Assembly: GCA_036925085.1 (NCBI GenBank)
Contig: JAUPFP010000079.1
Span: 27,501 to 91,500 of the forward strand
Length of the DNA stretch: 64,000 nt
Origin: Brachycybe producta
Taxonomy: Eukaryota > Arthropoda > Diplopoda > Playtdesmida > Andrognathidae
Direction: 5' to 3'
Positions within the stretch are counted from its first letter, which is position 1; each line of letters opens with the position of its first letter. The notes beneath the pieces are model-generated. The model was given only the letters and a program-made list of their open reading frames with translations, made no database searches and was not told the origin of the DNA. The position numbers were made by a program, and so were the translations under genes. Shown here piece after piece: positions 33,869 to 45,770 of this stretch.

Positions 33869-34215
33869 TTAAGGTGGTTTTAAACGTGTAAACGGTGGCG
33901 GCGGCCTCTCGAACTCTTGATTATTCCGTCTTTCAGGAGACAAATGAAGAGAAACTTGAAAGTGTTTCAGGAACTACCAAAGGGGTACAAAGGGATAGCG
34001 CACAATCACTTAAGACTATTATTTCCATGTTGATTAATAGATCTATCAAAACAAACGTTTTATGTTCATATTTTGAAAACGACTCAACTTTAAGAACAGA
34101 CAATATTTTTAACTGTTGATATTTTGATATCTGCACGCAAATATCTACTAAGTGACATGAGCTCATCCTTCTAGTTTCTAAAACACGTTCTAGTTTCTCT
34201 TATCTATGAGTAAAT
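33869..34215. repeat. Palindromic MITE family, copy with left terminus
   Basis: It begins TTAAGGTGGTTTTAAACGTG, then GAACTCTTGATTATTCCGTC and TTTCAGGAGACAAATGAAGA. The right arm is CATCCTTCTAGTTTCTAAAA. The right terminus is lost. This copy shows the full order from terminus to inner arm. Confidence 0.75.
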
Positions 34216-34799
34216 TTAACTGAAGAATTCCTTTATTTTTTCATTTCAGTAAAAGTATCTCTTCCAGTTTGAAAATACTAGAAACGTCAAAAAACTGATC
34301 CCGTCTGACACATTTTTTCACCACTGTCCTAACCTAAACAGTCAAATTGTTCTAACACAATTCCTGCTGTGCGCATTTCTATCAAATCACTAACTTAAGA
34401 AGACATCTTCTATTTTGTGAATGCATATTAATGTATGACTGTCTCTCCTCCAACTCCTCGAAACACCACATCTTCGGAAATGAAAAAAAAAAACTTTCCC
34501 AAACACTCATTTCTTAAAGAGCAGACCCCCCCCCCCCCCCACAAAAAAATATAAAAAGACCAATTCTGTGTTTCTTTACAAAAGACATGACTAAGTAGAG
34601 ATAACCGGAAATTGAAATAGCCAAGAAATTTCAAAGCTGTTTCCTCTTTTATGCGGTTATTTTTTTCTTCTACTTTCACTCTTTTCTTCTAATACGAAGT
34701 TGCATTTTTCACCCTTTAAAAAGATAGACAGAAAATGATATCAGAAAAAAAAATTTTTTCACAAAAGAAACAATTGAGAACTTTATAATAAAGCCGTTC

Positions 34800-34803
<4 letters not shown>

Positions 34804-34832
<29 letters not shown>
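34804..34832. repeat. (GA)n microsatellite
   Basis: About 14 GA units. Confidence 0.95.
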
Positions 34833-34836
<4 letters not shown>

Positions 34837-36111
34837 AATGGTCTCTAAAGCCACTGGTCTCCTTCTCATAGACGTTCTAAAAAAAAAAATTCTCCTTTTG
34901 AAACTCATCCCCCTTAAACAGGGGCAATCACTGCTAACAACTTTGCCTTGCAGTGAAAACCGAACGTAAAGGACAGGATCACTCTTTTAGGATGTTATAA
35001 AAACTAGAACATTTTCTTTAGAAAAAACGCTCTAAAAAGATGCAGAATATTAAACAACGCACACATTTTTAAGTGTTGCTCGCTTTTATTTTTCACCATC
35101 TTTCATGAAGTGACAAATAAAACGCCTTCATTTTTCTATCGTTAAAACGAGACCAAAATACACAAAAATACAGAATTCCATCACTTTTTGAAAAATTATA
35201 TATAAGATTATTATAAAAATAAATATCACCTTGGATTCTATGAAATGTGAAAATATGTCCGCCCACCACCCTACCTGCAACATTTTTTTTATATTTAAAA
35301 AAAATACAAAATCTTCATTATCATTTTTGAAAGCAAGAAAGTTGCGAGTTTACAAAATACTGACCACGAGTGTTCGGATTGTTCGATGACCAAATGGATT
35401 CCCCCCTTACACAATTATCTCCCCTTCATACCCCTCCCTTAGCACTTAAGACATTTTCCTAACTTTATAAATGATGTATTTTCTATGTGATACAGTACAG
35501 TGTGGCCAAAATCATCAAAACCACGCGGTTAGGTTCCTTAGCTTTTCTGCGAACCAAATTAAAATAATATTATTGTAAGGATTTATGTGAATTCAAAGCT
35601 AAAAAAAAGGGGGCTAAATAGCTCTTCTTCATCCCTCCAAAAAAATCCCTGACTTTAGTAGAAAATCTATCAGAAAAGAAGACTAGCAAAAAAGGAATAA
35701 GAAAAAAGATGATGATGATTTGGAGGGCAGCTTAATGTCATCTTGGATCAAAGTTTATTCGACATAAGTTCGAGAAGACTTTGACTGAATTTCCTTCAAA
35801 CCCCCTTTACATTTTTTATAAGAAGGAGAGCCACGAGCCACTCAAAATACACACAAAAGGAACCAAAAGTTCCTCCTTTTCACTGACTTTCTTTTTATCC
35901 ATTTTTACTCAAAATCACAATCACAAGTCGCTCTTTCTTTCCTTCTCCCCCTTAATACCGAAATTTCACAACTAGAAAACATTTGTTCGAATCCTATGTG
36001 TTAAACAAAAACCCTTCCCTCATCTTAGACATGATTTGTGAAGAAAAACAAAACAAAATGTCCGCCTTCTTTTTATACGTCTGCTTTACCAAAACAAAAC
36101 AATAATAAACA

Positions 36112-36160
36112 ATTGACGAGTGTTTTAGAAACTAGAAGAGTAATTCTGAATGTCTTATTC
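36112..36160 (+). repeat. Palindromic MITE family, fragment
   Basis: GTGTTTTAGAAACTAGAAGA is followed by unrelated sequence. Confidence 0.55.
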
Positions 36161-36476
36161 TTATAATTATAATATGAGCCGTGTGTGTGGGTGTGTGCGC
36201 CTTCTAGTATATTATGATTTCTAAGATGGCCGGCCACAAATATATAAATTTGAAAACATTTTTATTCCGAGGCCTCCTTCCCTACCCCCACCCCTCCCCT
36301 CCACACAAAAAATTGTAATCTTACTAAAAGCCAACCATTAACCTTATTTCAAGCTAAAAAAGCCTTCACTTTTGAAATGTTTCATATCTTTATATCTAAT
36401 AAGAATATTAACGAAATAAGAGAAGTAAAAGTAGACGACCATCTTCCTTTTTTTTTGGTTGAAGAAAAAAAAAAAA

Positions 36477-36477
<1 letters not shown>

Positions 36478-36551
<74 letters not shown>
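36478..36551. repeat. (ATA)n microsatellite
   Basis: About 24 ATA units after a poly-A run. The poly-Leu ORF across it is spurious. Confidence 0.97.
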
Positions 36552-36553
<2 letters not shown>

Positions 36554-36769
36554 AGACTGACTTGAACCTGAGCAAAAAATATTATGAAAATGAAATGACA
36601 TTAAGTAAGAAAAAGTCTCAAAAAGCGACAGAAAAAAAACAACTAACCCTCTCATAAAATTAGACAAACAATGGCCATTGTATAAAGAAAGGCAGCCGCC
36701 ATTAACAAAATATGCAAATCAAGTAGGAACAATGGAATAGGTTCTTCTACAGTTTCAGTTGAGCAACTT

Positions 36770-36850
36770 CATCGAGTAATTGATATTATTTTAGAAACTA
36801 GAAGAGTAACTGTTATCACTTAAAAAGGTTTCCACGTTCACATCATTCCA
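36770..36850 (+). repeat. Palindromic MITE family, fragment
   Basis: ATTTTAGAAACTAGAAGAGT is followed by TATCACTTAAAAAGG, which is the left arm only. Confidence 0.55.
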
Positions 36851-38269
36851 ACTGAAACTGTTTCTAGCCATTTGTAGAAAGAAACACCTTCTAATTGTCA
36901 AGGAATTTAACGGCCAATTTAATTAAAGTTAAGTCGATGATTAGTTCAAGGGTCACAATGATATAGGTCGAATTATAAACACGGAGGTAGCGCAACTCCA
37001 TGTTAGTGGAGAATGTGGTGGGTGAGTGAGCTTTAATTGTATAGCCTCTCTTCAAGGTTCTTTTTTTTTTTCTTACTCTCATCTTTCAATTTATCCTCAT
37101 GAAGAGAAACCCTTGAAAAAACTCTAAATAGAGGTGGCGCCATCTATTGTCCACACAAGTCAGTCACAAAATGCTTCCTAACGCAAAGAGCTCTTAGTTG
37201 AGCAACCATTATTATATATTATTTCGGTTAGGTAAGAAAAAAGTGGTCCTCGTCAGGCATTTCGTACATAAATTATTGAATCAAGTTATTTTTTCTCCAC
37301 AGAAATACAAAAAACCCGTTTATTTTTCCAGCATTGGAATGAACCCAATTTCAATTTTTATTTTATGTTCAAAAATTCAACAACGAAACCAAGAACTTTT
37401 TTTTAAAGAAAAAAGTGGAAATAAACAGAAAATCTAATAAAAACCAAATTTTTGTAGAATAAAAACCTTCAAAATCTAAAATGGTGTCCTGTCATTCCAA
37501 TCAAATACAAATGTAAAATATGAAAGAAGAGAAAATAGAAAGAAAAAAAATATGAAGAAAGTCTAATTTGAATAATAATTGAATATTATACTTTATCATG
37601 AGGAGGAGGACCCACCCCACCCCTCATAAATAACAATGCAAATACAAAAATGAAAAGAAGAGAAAGAAAATGCCCCCAAAAAAGTGGCGCAAGTAAAAAG
37701 CGTCTTCTTCGGGACACAATTCGCAGAATTCGCTATTTGCAAAAGAACTGTGGGTCACTCATTGACCCCCGACCCCCTGCAACATGCTTCATTTAACGTC
37801 ACCCCACCTAATCACCGACACAAACAAAGTTCTGAAGTGTAGGTCACCAGGTGACTTACGATTAGTCCGAAACTCCTCTTCTTCCGATTCAAATTATAAA
37901 ATATCTAAAACAATTCACATTTAATTTTCCCGGTACAAACTAATTGTAGAACCAAACAAGACTGAGATCAACTCATTAAAAAATACTTAAATAGTAATTT
38001 TAAAAAAAACCTTTCAAAATAGTAAGCAAGTCATTTTTACTTATTTTATTGTCTCTATATTTGTAGCAGGAAAAACTGGTTCCATAGATTTTCTTGAAAT
38101 GTCTTTTTAGAAACGTCAAAGTTCAATAACTTTGTTAATATTTAACGAAAATGTTTTTAAGTTTTCCACAAGAAAATGTTGCTATATTTTGTTAACAAAT
38201 AAGTAAAATTTCAAATCTGTAGCTTTTATACTTTCTGATATTATTTCACATATTTTATGAACAGCTAAT

Positions 38270-38530
38270 ATTCGAATGCTGAATTTTTCGGCAGTTTCAG
38301 AAGAGCAACAACAACACTGAAAAGAAAATCTAGATAATGTTTTAGAAACTAGAATGACAATAGTATTTTACTATTGATATATTTCTTTCAAAATAAACTT
38401 TTTGGGTCATTTCAAAACTGCTATGAAAAGCTTATTTTATATGATTATATGATTCACTCTTCTAGTTTCTAAAACACTTTCTAGATCCTCCTACTCCTCT
38501 TCTGAAAGACGAAATAATCAGATTTTCGAA
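38270..38530. repeat. Palindromic MITE family, copy
   Basis: The left arm is AATGTTTTAGAAACTAGAAT and the right arm ACTCTTCTAGTTTCTAAAAC, then TCTTCTGAAAGACGAAATAA. The centre has TTCAAAATAAACTTTTTGG. Confidence 0.75.
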
Positions 38531-39503
38531 AGATGCGTTTCCACTTAAAAACAAAAAACCTCAAATGCGTTTTAAATGCGCCCCCCTTCCAACATATAAA
38601 CTGAAAAGTGAGGAGGAGGGATTTGGGGGTGGGGGGTAAACCCCCCTGAATTCAATCAAAATTCTTTTAACGAAAAATCAAATGAAAAGAAGCAAAGACA
38701 GACTTTTGAAGACGCTAAGAAAAAAGTTGTCAAAACGAAGTGTAAAATCCAGATTGGATTTTTTTTTTGTTCAACGTTGGACAGTCAATAGTAAACAACA
38801 TTAAGATATTTCTAAACATTTTTTCGAGGTTATTTTGTAGTTTGAATGCCGGCGGCGTCAGAAGGAGTCGATGGTGGCGGCGCTGTGGTTGGTTGTGGCT
38901 CCAACCAACAAAAATAAGTTAGAAAAAAATAATAAGACCTCAAAATTGATGTCTAAAAAATCATCTCTCTCTCTCTCTCTCTCCATATAAAACAAGAAAA
39001 TGAATCTTCTCGTGTGTTTAGGAAGTGATCCTCAGGGGTGGGAAAAATACAAACTCCCGATGAAAAATTTATGAAAAAATACATAGAAAAATATGTATAG
39101 AAGTTATTTGACATGCAACACTCTCCTCCCCCTTAAGCTAACCTCCTCCTCCTCCTCCTCTCTAAACACCCCTAAAACTCCATCACATTTTGTGCAAAAA
39201 TGGCAAGCCCACCATAACTTGATATCTAGTGTCTTGTAGTATGTATAGGAGGCTGGCTATAGTGCTGTGGAATTCCTTTTTTGAGCTCCCCTCAAAAAAG
39301 AATCCTTCTAACCTAACCCAACTCGAAAAGTCCCTTAGATAAAAACTAATCTAAATACTTAATGGTTTGAATGACAGACAGACAGATCATGGCCTCAAAA
39401 ACTAAATTTTCACTGATTCACAAAGACTAGATTCATTTTTTTTGGTTTTGTTAATAAGTTGTTATCATAAATTACGCTGGAGCTCTCTTCGAATACCTCT
39501 ATT

Positions 39504-39642
39504 CAGGGCCGGTTCAACATGGTAAGCAAACGATGCAAAGCATCGGAGCTGTAGGCGTGTATTTGTTGAATTTTGCATGCCCATATTATGGCGCCACATT
39601 TGACCTTGCATAGGGGCGCCAAGAACCCTAGAGCCGGGGCTG
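39504..39642. mobile_element. 139-bp hAT-type MITE
   Basis: It starts CAGGGCCGGTTCAAC and ends AGCCGGGGCTG (a decayed CCGGCCCTG). Flanks CCTCTATT and CCTATATT match 7 of 8. It is probably related to the element at 19308-19458 by its ends, with different internal sequence (GGCGCCA motifs inside). Confidence 0.7.
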
Positions 39643-39884
39643 CCTATATTAAAAGCTTTTTCACAACATGAGGAAAAACTAAATCAAGTGATTTCTTTGA
39701 AAAATGTTATAAGAACACACCTTGCAGTTCAAATTTCGAATGAAATTCTTGAAAATTAGACAATTTATGTAAATTCTGCCAAGATTCTGGAAAGATATGA
39801 TCATGTGGAAACTGAAGGGTCAGCGTCAAAAGCGTTAGGAGTGCTGCAGGTTCTATCGGACAGGCAGGCAGGTAGGTAGGTAGG

Positions 39885-40090
39885 ACAGACATTTAGAAAT
39901 CGGGGCGCACAGAAGTTGGCTCCGCCCTTTTTATGACGACCGGTAATTTCTAATTGGTTGGTTATGTAGTCTGACGTCACATGCTCCGCCCTTTTCAACG
40001 TCGAACCACACAACAAACCAATTAGAAGTTGCCGGTCGTCATAAAAAGGGCGGAGCCAACTTGTGTTCGTCCCAATTTCTAAATGCCTGT
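39885..40090. mobile_element. 206-bp foldback MITE, copy 3
   Basis: The left end is slightly altered (ACAGACATTTAG) and the right end is ATGCCTGT. It is inserted in a GGTA repeat, with GGTAGGTAGG on both sides, so the exact duplication length is ambiguous here. Internal sequence is close to copy 2. Confidence 0.85.
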
Positions 40091-41269
40091 GGTAGGTAGG
40101 TGTGTTCTAAGTAAGAAAATGGCCGACTAATCAACGAGTCTGAAAGGCCCGGCCTAAAAACAAAGGTCATGCCTCTAAATTTCACCTTTACGCTTAGTGC
40201 TTATTCATTTTGTTGCCATTTATGCATCATTTAAAAAAAGAGACAAATTTCATTGAAATCTTGATGAAATCACCCTGTATTCGAGTGGAGTGAGCACAAT
40301 TTCATAATCAATAGACATTCAATTAGCAGAAATGTCAACTGTTGAATAAAGATTAAAATTTCTCTCTCCATTTTCTGTCCTGTGTATCAAAAATATTAAA
40401 AAAAATGGAATTATGACATTTAATCGTTAAACAGTTTTGATCAAAAAGAGATTTATTTACGAATTCGTCCTTCTTCTTCTTCTTCTTCTTAATATAAATC
40501 CTTAAAACATTTCACAACTTATTGCCATTTTTTGTCTTATTTCAAATAAAATTGTAACAGGAAAATTAATTCTTTTAGTCTTTTTTTTGTGCTAAAAGTT
40601 GATTAAAAAGTGATACACATTTTTCTTCACATTGAACATAACAAATACACCCAAAACATAGAGAGAAAAAAAACAATCCACCGGCGGCGGCGGCGCGTTT
40701 TTCCAATAAGAAGAAACTCAATTTCCACAGACATCAATTGCATAGTAATAAATATTGACCAAATTGACGTCATAAGAAAGTAAAATAATATTAAAAACAC
40801 TCCTTATATAATGTGATTGTGAGACTTGAGAGAAAAAAGGGCCATTAATTTAGTGGCATATTTGACACCTTTCATATAATTAATCGAACTTGGAAAACAA
40901 AAGAGTCATTTGATGTCATTTATCTTCTGTCTTTTTAGAAACACAAGAAAATCAATAAAAAAAAAATGTAATTCCAATTTATAATACTAACCGACTCAAC
41001 CTTTGATATTATTTTTTACTATACTGTGCTAAGAATTTGGAGAAAAATTCCAAAAAAATGGCTTAAAATTCTCTTATCAATCTACATTATTGGGGAAAAA
41101 CGATCTCAAGTAGAACAAGATTTTTCACAAGAAAACAAAAATTAGAAATGACACACACAGATGTCTGGAAAACATAAAATGGACAAAACCCTTTTTCTTA
41201 ATAAACTCAATTGATCAGTTTATTAATTGTGACTACTACTCCCCCAAATATCGTCTACTTACAAACTCA

Positions 41270-41400
41270 CAAAAAAAACTAATGCTTGAGCTATTCTAGT
41301 TTCTAAAACACTTTTAAAGTTTTTTTTTTTATTTTTCTCCTGAAAAACAAGAGTACACAGAGTTCGATGGGCTCCGTTTAGACTTTGAAACCACCACCTT
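41270..41400 (+). repeat. Palindromic MITE family, right half with terminus
   Basis: GCTTGAGCTATTCTAGTTTC, CCTGAAAAACAAGAG and CAGAGTTCGA are followed by the inverse terminus CTTTGAAACCACCACCTTTA. Confidence 0.65.
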
Positions 41401-41454
41401 TAAACATGGATACCCTCTCCCCCCCCCCCCTTTAAAGTAAGCAAAATGATAAGA

Positions 41455-41640
41455 AGTTCATGTTCATATCTTTCAAAATGAGCTTTATTTGTGTCAGTTT
41501 GAAAATGATCTAAATTTAAGCAAATGATATATATTTTGTTAATTTTTGCTCTAAAAAAGGTTTATTCAAATGAAAAGTTTATTTTAAAATGAAAACAACT
41601 ATTCAGTGATTTAGCTACCAGTTCTCGTTTCTCCTCCTTT
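41455..41640 (+). repeat. Palindromic MITE family, centre and right arm
   Basis: ATATCTTTCAAAATGAGCTT, GAAAATGATCTAAATTTAAG and CAGTGATTTAGCTACC are in the family order. It is adjacent to the hAT at 41661. Confidence 0.55.
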
Positions 41641-41660
41641 GTGTTTTTCAATGAAAAAAG

Positions 41661-42070
41661 TAGTGATGGGCCATTCGAATCCTCGAATCCTGCGAATCTT
41701 GAAAAAGATTTGAGATTCGAAAACTCGAATCGTCGTGCTTTTTTCGTCTTTAGAATCCTAACCTTAAAAAAAACTATTAAAAACTATGGTGAAATTAGTT
41801 TTAACTCCATTGACGTCCAATAGAAAGCGGTTCACTAACAAAAACAGCGATTGTTGCAATTTCGGTGGTCGACCCGGATCACCAATGGATCACCTTGTGG
41901 CGACCTTGAGTACCACACTTTTTTATTATTAATAATTTAATATTTAATATTTCATTTATTTGTATTTTCTTAATGAATAATATAGGATTCTTATGTCAAG
42001 GATTCGAGAGATTCGAGAACCTTTTAGGATTCGGATTCGAGAAAATTTAGGATTCGTCCCTGCACCTCTA
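41661..42070. mobile_element. 410-bp hAT-type element with perfect 8-bp duplication
   Basis: Flanks are GAAAAAAG on both sides (41653-41660 and 42071-42078), a perfect 8-bp match. The left end TAGTGATGGGCCATTCGAAT and right end GATTCGTCCCTGCACCTCTA form an imperfect inverted repeat. Both subterminal regions are rich in repeated GATTCGA/TCGAATC motifs, the usual pattern for transposase-binding sites in hAT elements. No transposase ORF survives. Confidence 0.82.
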
Positions 42071-43904
42071 GAAAAAAGCTATTCATTCAATAGATTTCCT
42101 ATCAAGTTGGTGGTTTTGCCTAACACTTGTATTTAGTGATTGTGTCGAATGATTGATTTTCCACTTTTCGAACTGACAAAAACATACATCGAACTATATC
42201 TATATTAACGCAGTAGTAGTTGGGTTTCAGGATTTTAAAAAGAGAGAAATGGACACAACAAAGACAAGGACACATGCTGTGAACGAAAAAAAAAATCACA
42301 GGTAAATTAATCTTGTAGGAGGGCCGCCTCTACTGACATGTGTTATATAAGCCACAAGTAGGTGAAAAAGAGGAGTGGGTGAATTTGTATTGACTAAAAC
42401 TACTATACATATATATATATGTATATATGTTTGTGTGTGTGGATCTAACCCAATCTTTCAGTTTGAAAACACATCCATCCGAATTGGCGAAAATCGTATA
42501 ACAAACGCCTTTTTCACCTAAATCTTTTTTAGATTTTCTTACATCCTTTTTTTTTTCAAACAGACCCCAATATTCTTCTTTTCCGAGGGTCCAATTCTAA
42601 ACAAATCAAATTACAAGTTGTTCTCAGAGGCCAAACACAAAGTTCCAAATCAATACTCACAGAAGAAGAAGACACCTTCAAAAATGCATTTCGGTCAAGT
42701 CACTTTTTCACTTGTGTGAATAAACAACCAAACTTGAAAAAAATGTGAATCAAATGATCCTATATATACAGTATATGGTTGACGTAAATCCCGGTTGACC
42801 CCAAACGCCCATTCTATCCATCCATCCATCTCACACCCTTTTTTTTTGGTAAGTGATCAAAAACCAAATAAAAGATTCAAATAACAAGAAAATGGAGTTA
42901 AGTAACCCCCCAACCCAACCACTTCCAAAAAATATAAATCCCCATAAACAGCCAGACAAATACAATGCAATTTGCCATTTCTAGTATTCTATTTTACATT
43001 TTTTCAAAACTATAATGGGATTAAAAAAACACACAGCCAGCAAAAAAGCAAGTGATCAAAGGTCAATAACCTCTATAAAATGATTGTAGCTAAAAAAAAG
43101 TGGCTATTTCACACGTAGTGGAAGCTCAACTAAGAGCCGCTCTCCCTATCGAGCATCCCGTTGCCATAGCCCAGTGTGGCCAACAAATAGATGGCGCCGC
43201 ATCTTCCTACAGCTAAATTCCTTCTTAGATACAACACACAATTCAAATAAAATACACCAACAGTTTGACATACAAGAAATTGCAAGATCTCTTTCTAAAG
43301 AGAAGTATAAAGATAATTGGATAATAGGAGGAGGGGGAAATATAGTTGCCTCACTGTTAACAGGAAGCTTGTGACGTCAGAAGGATTGTCAAAAATTTAG
43401 AGTTGTTTCAACATGGAATTGAGCTACTTCTATGTATGGTTGCCATTTTATGTAACATCCCAACTTGTCTTTTTTTCTCAAGAGAATCATTTTTTTGATA
43501 CAAATGAAACTGTCATTTGTGTCCTTATTGCAGTGCATTTTAAAATGGACCAAAAGAAAAACACACAAACTGAAATAGGAGGTGATGTGGCAGTTCCCAC
43601 TGGGACACACTTTAAGTGACATTACTGTAGTCAAGAGTTGGGGCCTGTTGGTGGTATTGGGGAAAGGGGGGTTATTGCTATGAATTATGTTAATAACCTT
43701 TTTTCAGTAATTAATGCTGAGAGGGACAGGGTCCTGCATAATCCTAGCTCAACCTCAAGTTGCGACTGCAAATCCCTGTTCTAGAGATGCTACAGTGAAA
43801 GGATTTTTTCACATGTGTCAGTTATAAATAAAAATATGAAAATCATGGTTGTAAATAGCAGAAATTTGCAGAGAAGGTACCTGACTTCTTTGCAGCCATT
43901 AAAG

Positions 43905-44713
43905 AATCAGACTGTCAAATAATACTTGGAACTGAGTCATGGCTGGATGACAATGTTAGCAATGGAGAGGTGTTTCCATCTAACTTTGCAATATATCATA
44001 GGGACAGGGTGGGGCATACTGGTGGTTGAGTTTTTATAGCAGTTTCAAATTTGTTTAACAGCCAAAGGGAACAGGCATTTGAGACTGGGGGTGAGATAGT
44101 TTGCTGCAGTGTAGAGCTGCTCAATGGGAAAAATGTATTTTTAATTTCTTTCTATTGCCCACCAGGATCTTCAATTAGTGATATAGCTGCCTTTCGCTCA
44201 TGACTTGCAGCCCTTCATCATGCACACAATAACCCAGCTATAATTTTAGAAGGTGATGTTAACTTCCCAAACATAAACTGGGAACTTTGCTCAATTACAG
44301 GTGGGAATGATGTTACTTTAGCTGTTTCATTGTTGGAAAGTTTGTATATTTACTCCATGGAACAGATGGTTATGCAACCAACTAGGAATAGTAGTGTCCT
44401 TGATGTTGTAATAACTAACCTTCCCCTTATAATATCTAATGTTAAGGTTTCTGAGGGAATTAGTGACCATCACATTGTAACTTGTGATGTCAATGTTAAT
44501 GTTATGAGTACTGTTAAAGCCATAAGACAGGTTAATCTTTATAACAAATGTAACTGGGATGGGTTTAAGTTGCATATGCAGCAAAATCTTGAGAACTTTA
44601 AAAATAATTTTAATCAGCATGATGTTGATGAAAATTGGGCAATTTTTCACTCGTTACTGATGGGAGGGGTCTCGAAGTTTGTTCCATTAGAGTTCGGGAT
44701 GACTCAACACTAG
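43905..44713 (+). pseudogene. LINE apurinic-type endonuclease, broken
   Basis: Readable pieces include GTESWLDDNVSNGEVFPSNF and YHRDRVGHTGG (the HRDR...GGGV block), then FISFYCPPGSS-like and ILEGDVNFPNINW (normally GDFN), and finally SVLDVVITN...ISDHHIVTCDV, which holds the catalytic SDH. In-frame stops interrupt it after HTGG and near AAFRS, and a frameshift separates the N-terminus. The final part (44330-44713) is open for 127 codons. This domain nicks target DNA in non-LTR retrotransposition. Confidence 0.8.
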
Positions 44714-44899
44714 CATGGTATACACCATGTGTTAAAAGGGCTCTTCATAAGCAGCGATTATTGAGAAATAGATACAGAGGTAATTCAAGTTTATAGAATG
44801 CAAACGGTTTGCATATTGCTCGTGCAAATGCTAAAAAAGAACTGGCATTGTACCAATGCTGCAAGCAACTATTGACCCTTAATAAAAATAAAAGTGGGG

Positions 44900-45770
44900 G
44901 CCAGATAGAATTCATGCAGTAGTTCGTATAAAATTAGCTAGGGAAGTTTATCAGCAGTCTCTAGATCAAGGGGTTGTTCCAAGTATGTGGAAATTAGAAA
45001 ATGTTACCCCAATATTTAAGTCAGGTAATAAGTCCAAAGCTGCAAACTATAGGCCTGTATCTCTAACTTGAGTGGTTTGTAAAATTCTTGAGCATATCAT
45101 ATACTCTGGCTGCATTAAGTTTCTCAAATTTCACAATCTGATTTCTGATAACCAACATGGTTTCCTGAGAGGGCACTCTTATGCGACTCAACTTATCCTG
45201 GTAGTGGATGACCACCAGAAGAGTTTAGACAATGGTAAACAGGTTGACATGGTGTTTCTTAACTTTTGTAAGGCATTTGACACTGTTTCACATTCAAAAC
45301 TTCTGGCAAAAGTTAAAGCATATGGGTTGGGGGCAGGTAACCAAATGGTAACTTCTTTTTTAAGAGATAGGAAACAAAGGGTAATTGTAAATGGGTCTCA
45401 CTCAGAGTGGTTGACTGTTAAATCTGGTGTACCCCAGGGTAGTGTGTTGGGTCCTCTTTTGTTGCTGATATTTATTAATGACCTCAGCAGCACAGTTGGC
45501 AGCAACTGTAGACTATTTGCTGATGATACTCTAATTTACAAAGAGGTTGATGGTATCCAAGACTGTGAAACATTAGCTCTAGACTTGAAAGCAATTGAGG
45601 GATGGTGTAATTCATGGCAACTTCAGTTGAATGAGGGGAAGTGTAGTGTTATGAGGCTAACTCTGGGTAGAAATCCAATTGTGTTCAATTATAGTATGAA
45701 TGACACTATTCTTTGGAGTGTCAAGTGTTATAAGTACTGGGGGTTACAATGACAGATGACCTTTCTTGGA
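44900..45770 (+). pseudogene. LINE reverse transcriptase, nearly open but with a stop
   Basis: In one frame I read VVPSMWKLENVTPIFKSGNK then KAANYRPVSLT, and then a stop where Ser is expected, followed by VVCKILEHII. The frame stays open for 226 codons with AFDTVSHSKLL, SGVPQGSVLGPLL and the catalytic RLFADDTLIY box (the A(D)D metal-binding residues are present). It ends shortly after KCYKYWGLQ by frameshift, with thumb-region pieces continuing to about 46250. The palm is complete, but the copy cannot make a full polyprotein. Confidence 0.88.

Noticed and set aside
35984..35993. tRNA B box (GTTCGAATCC)
   Set aside because: There is no A box or cloverleaf upstream, so a chance match is likely.
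45072..45752. A functional reverse transcriptase gene
   Set aside because: The upstream part has an in-frame stop before VVCKILE, a frameshift ends it after 226 codons, and the endonuclease is also broken. It is a dead LINE copy.
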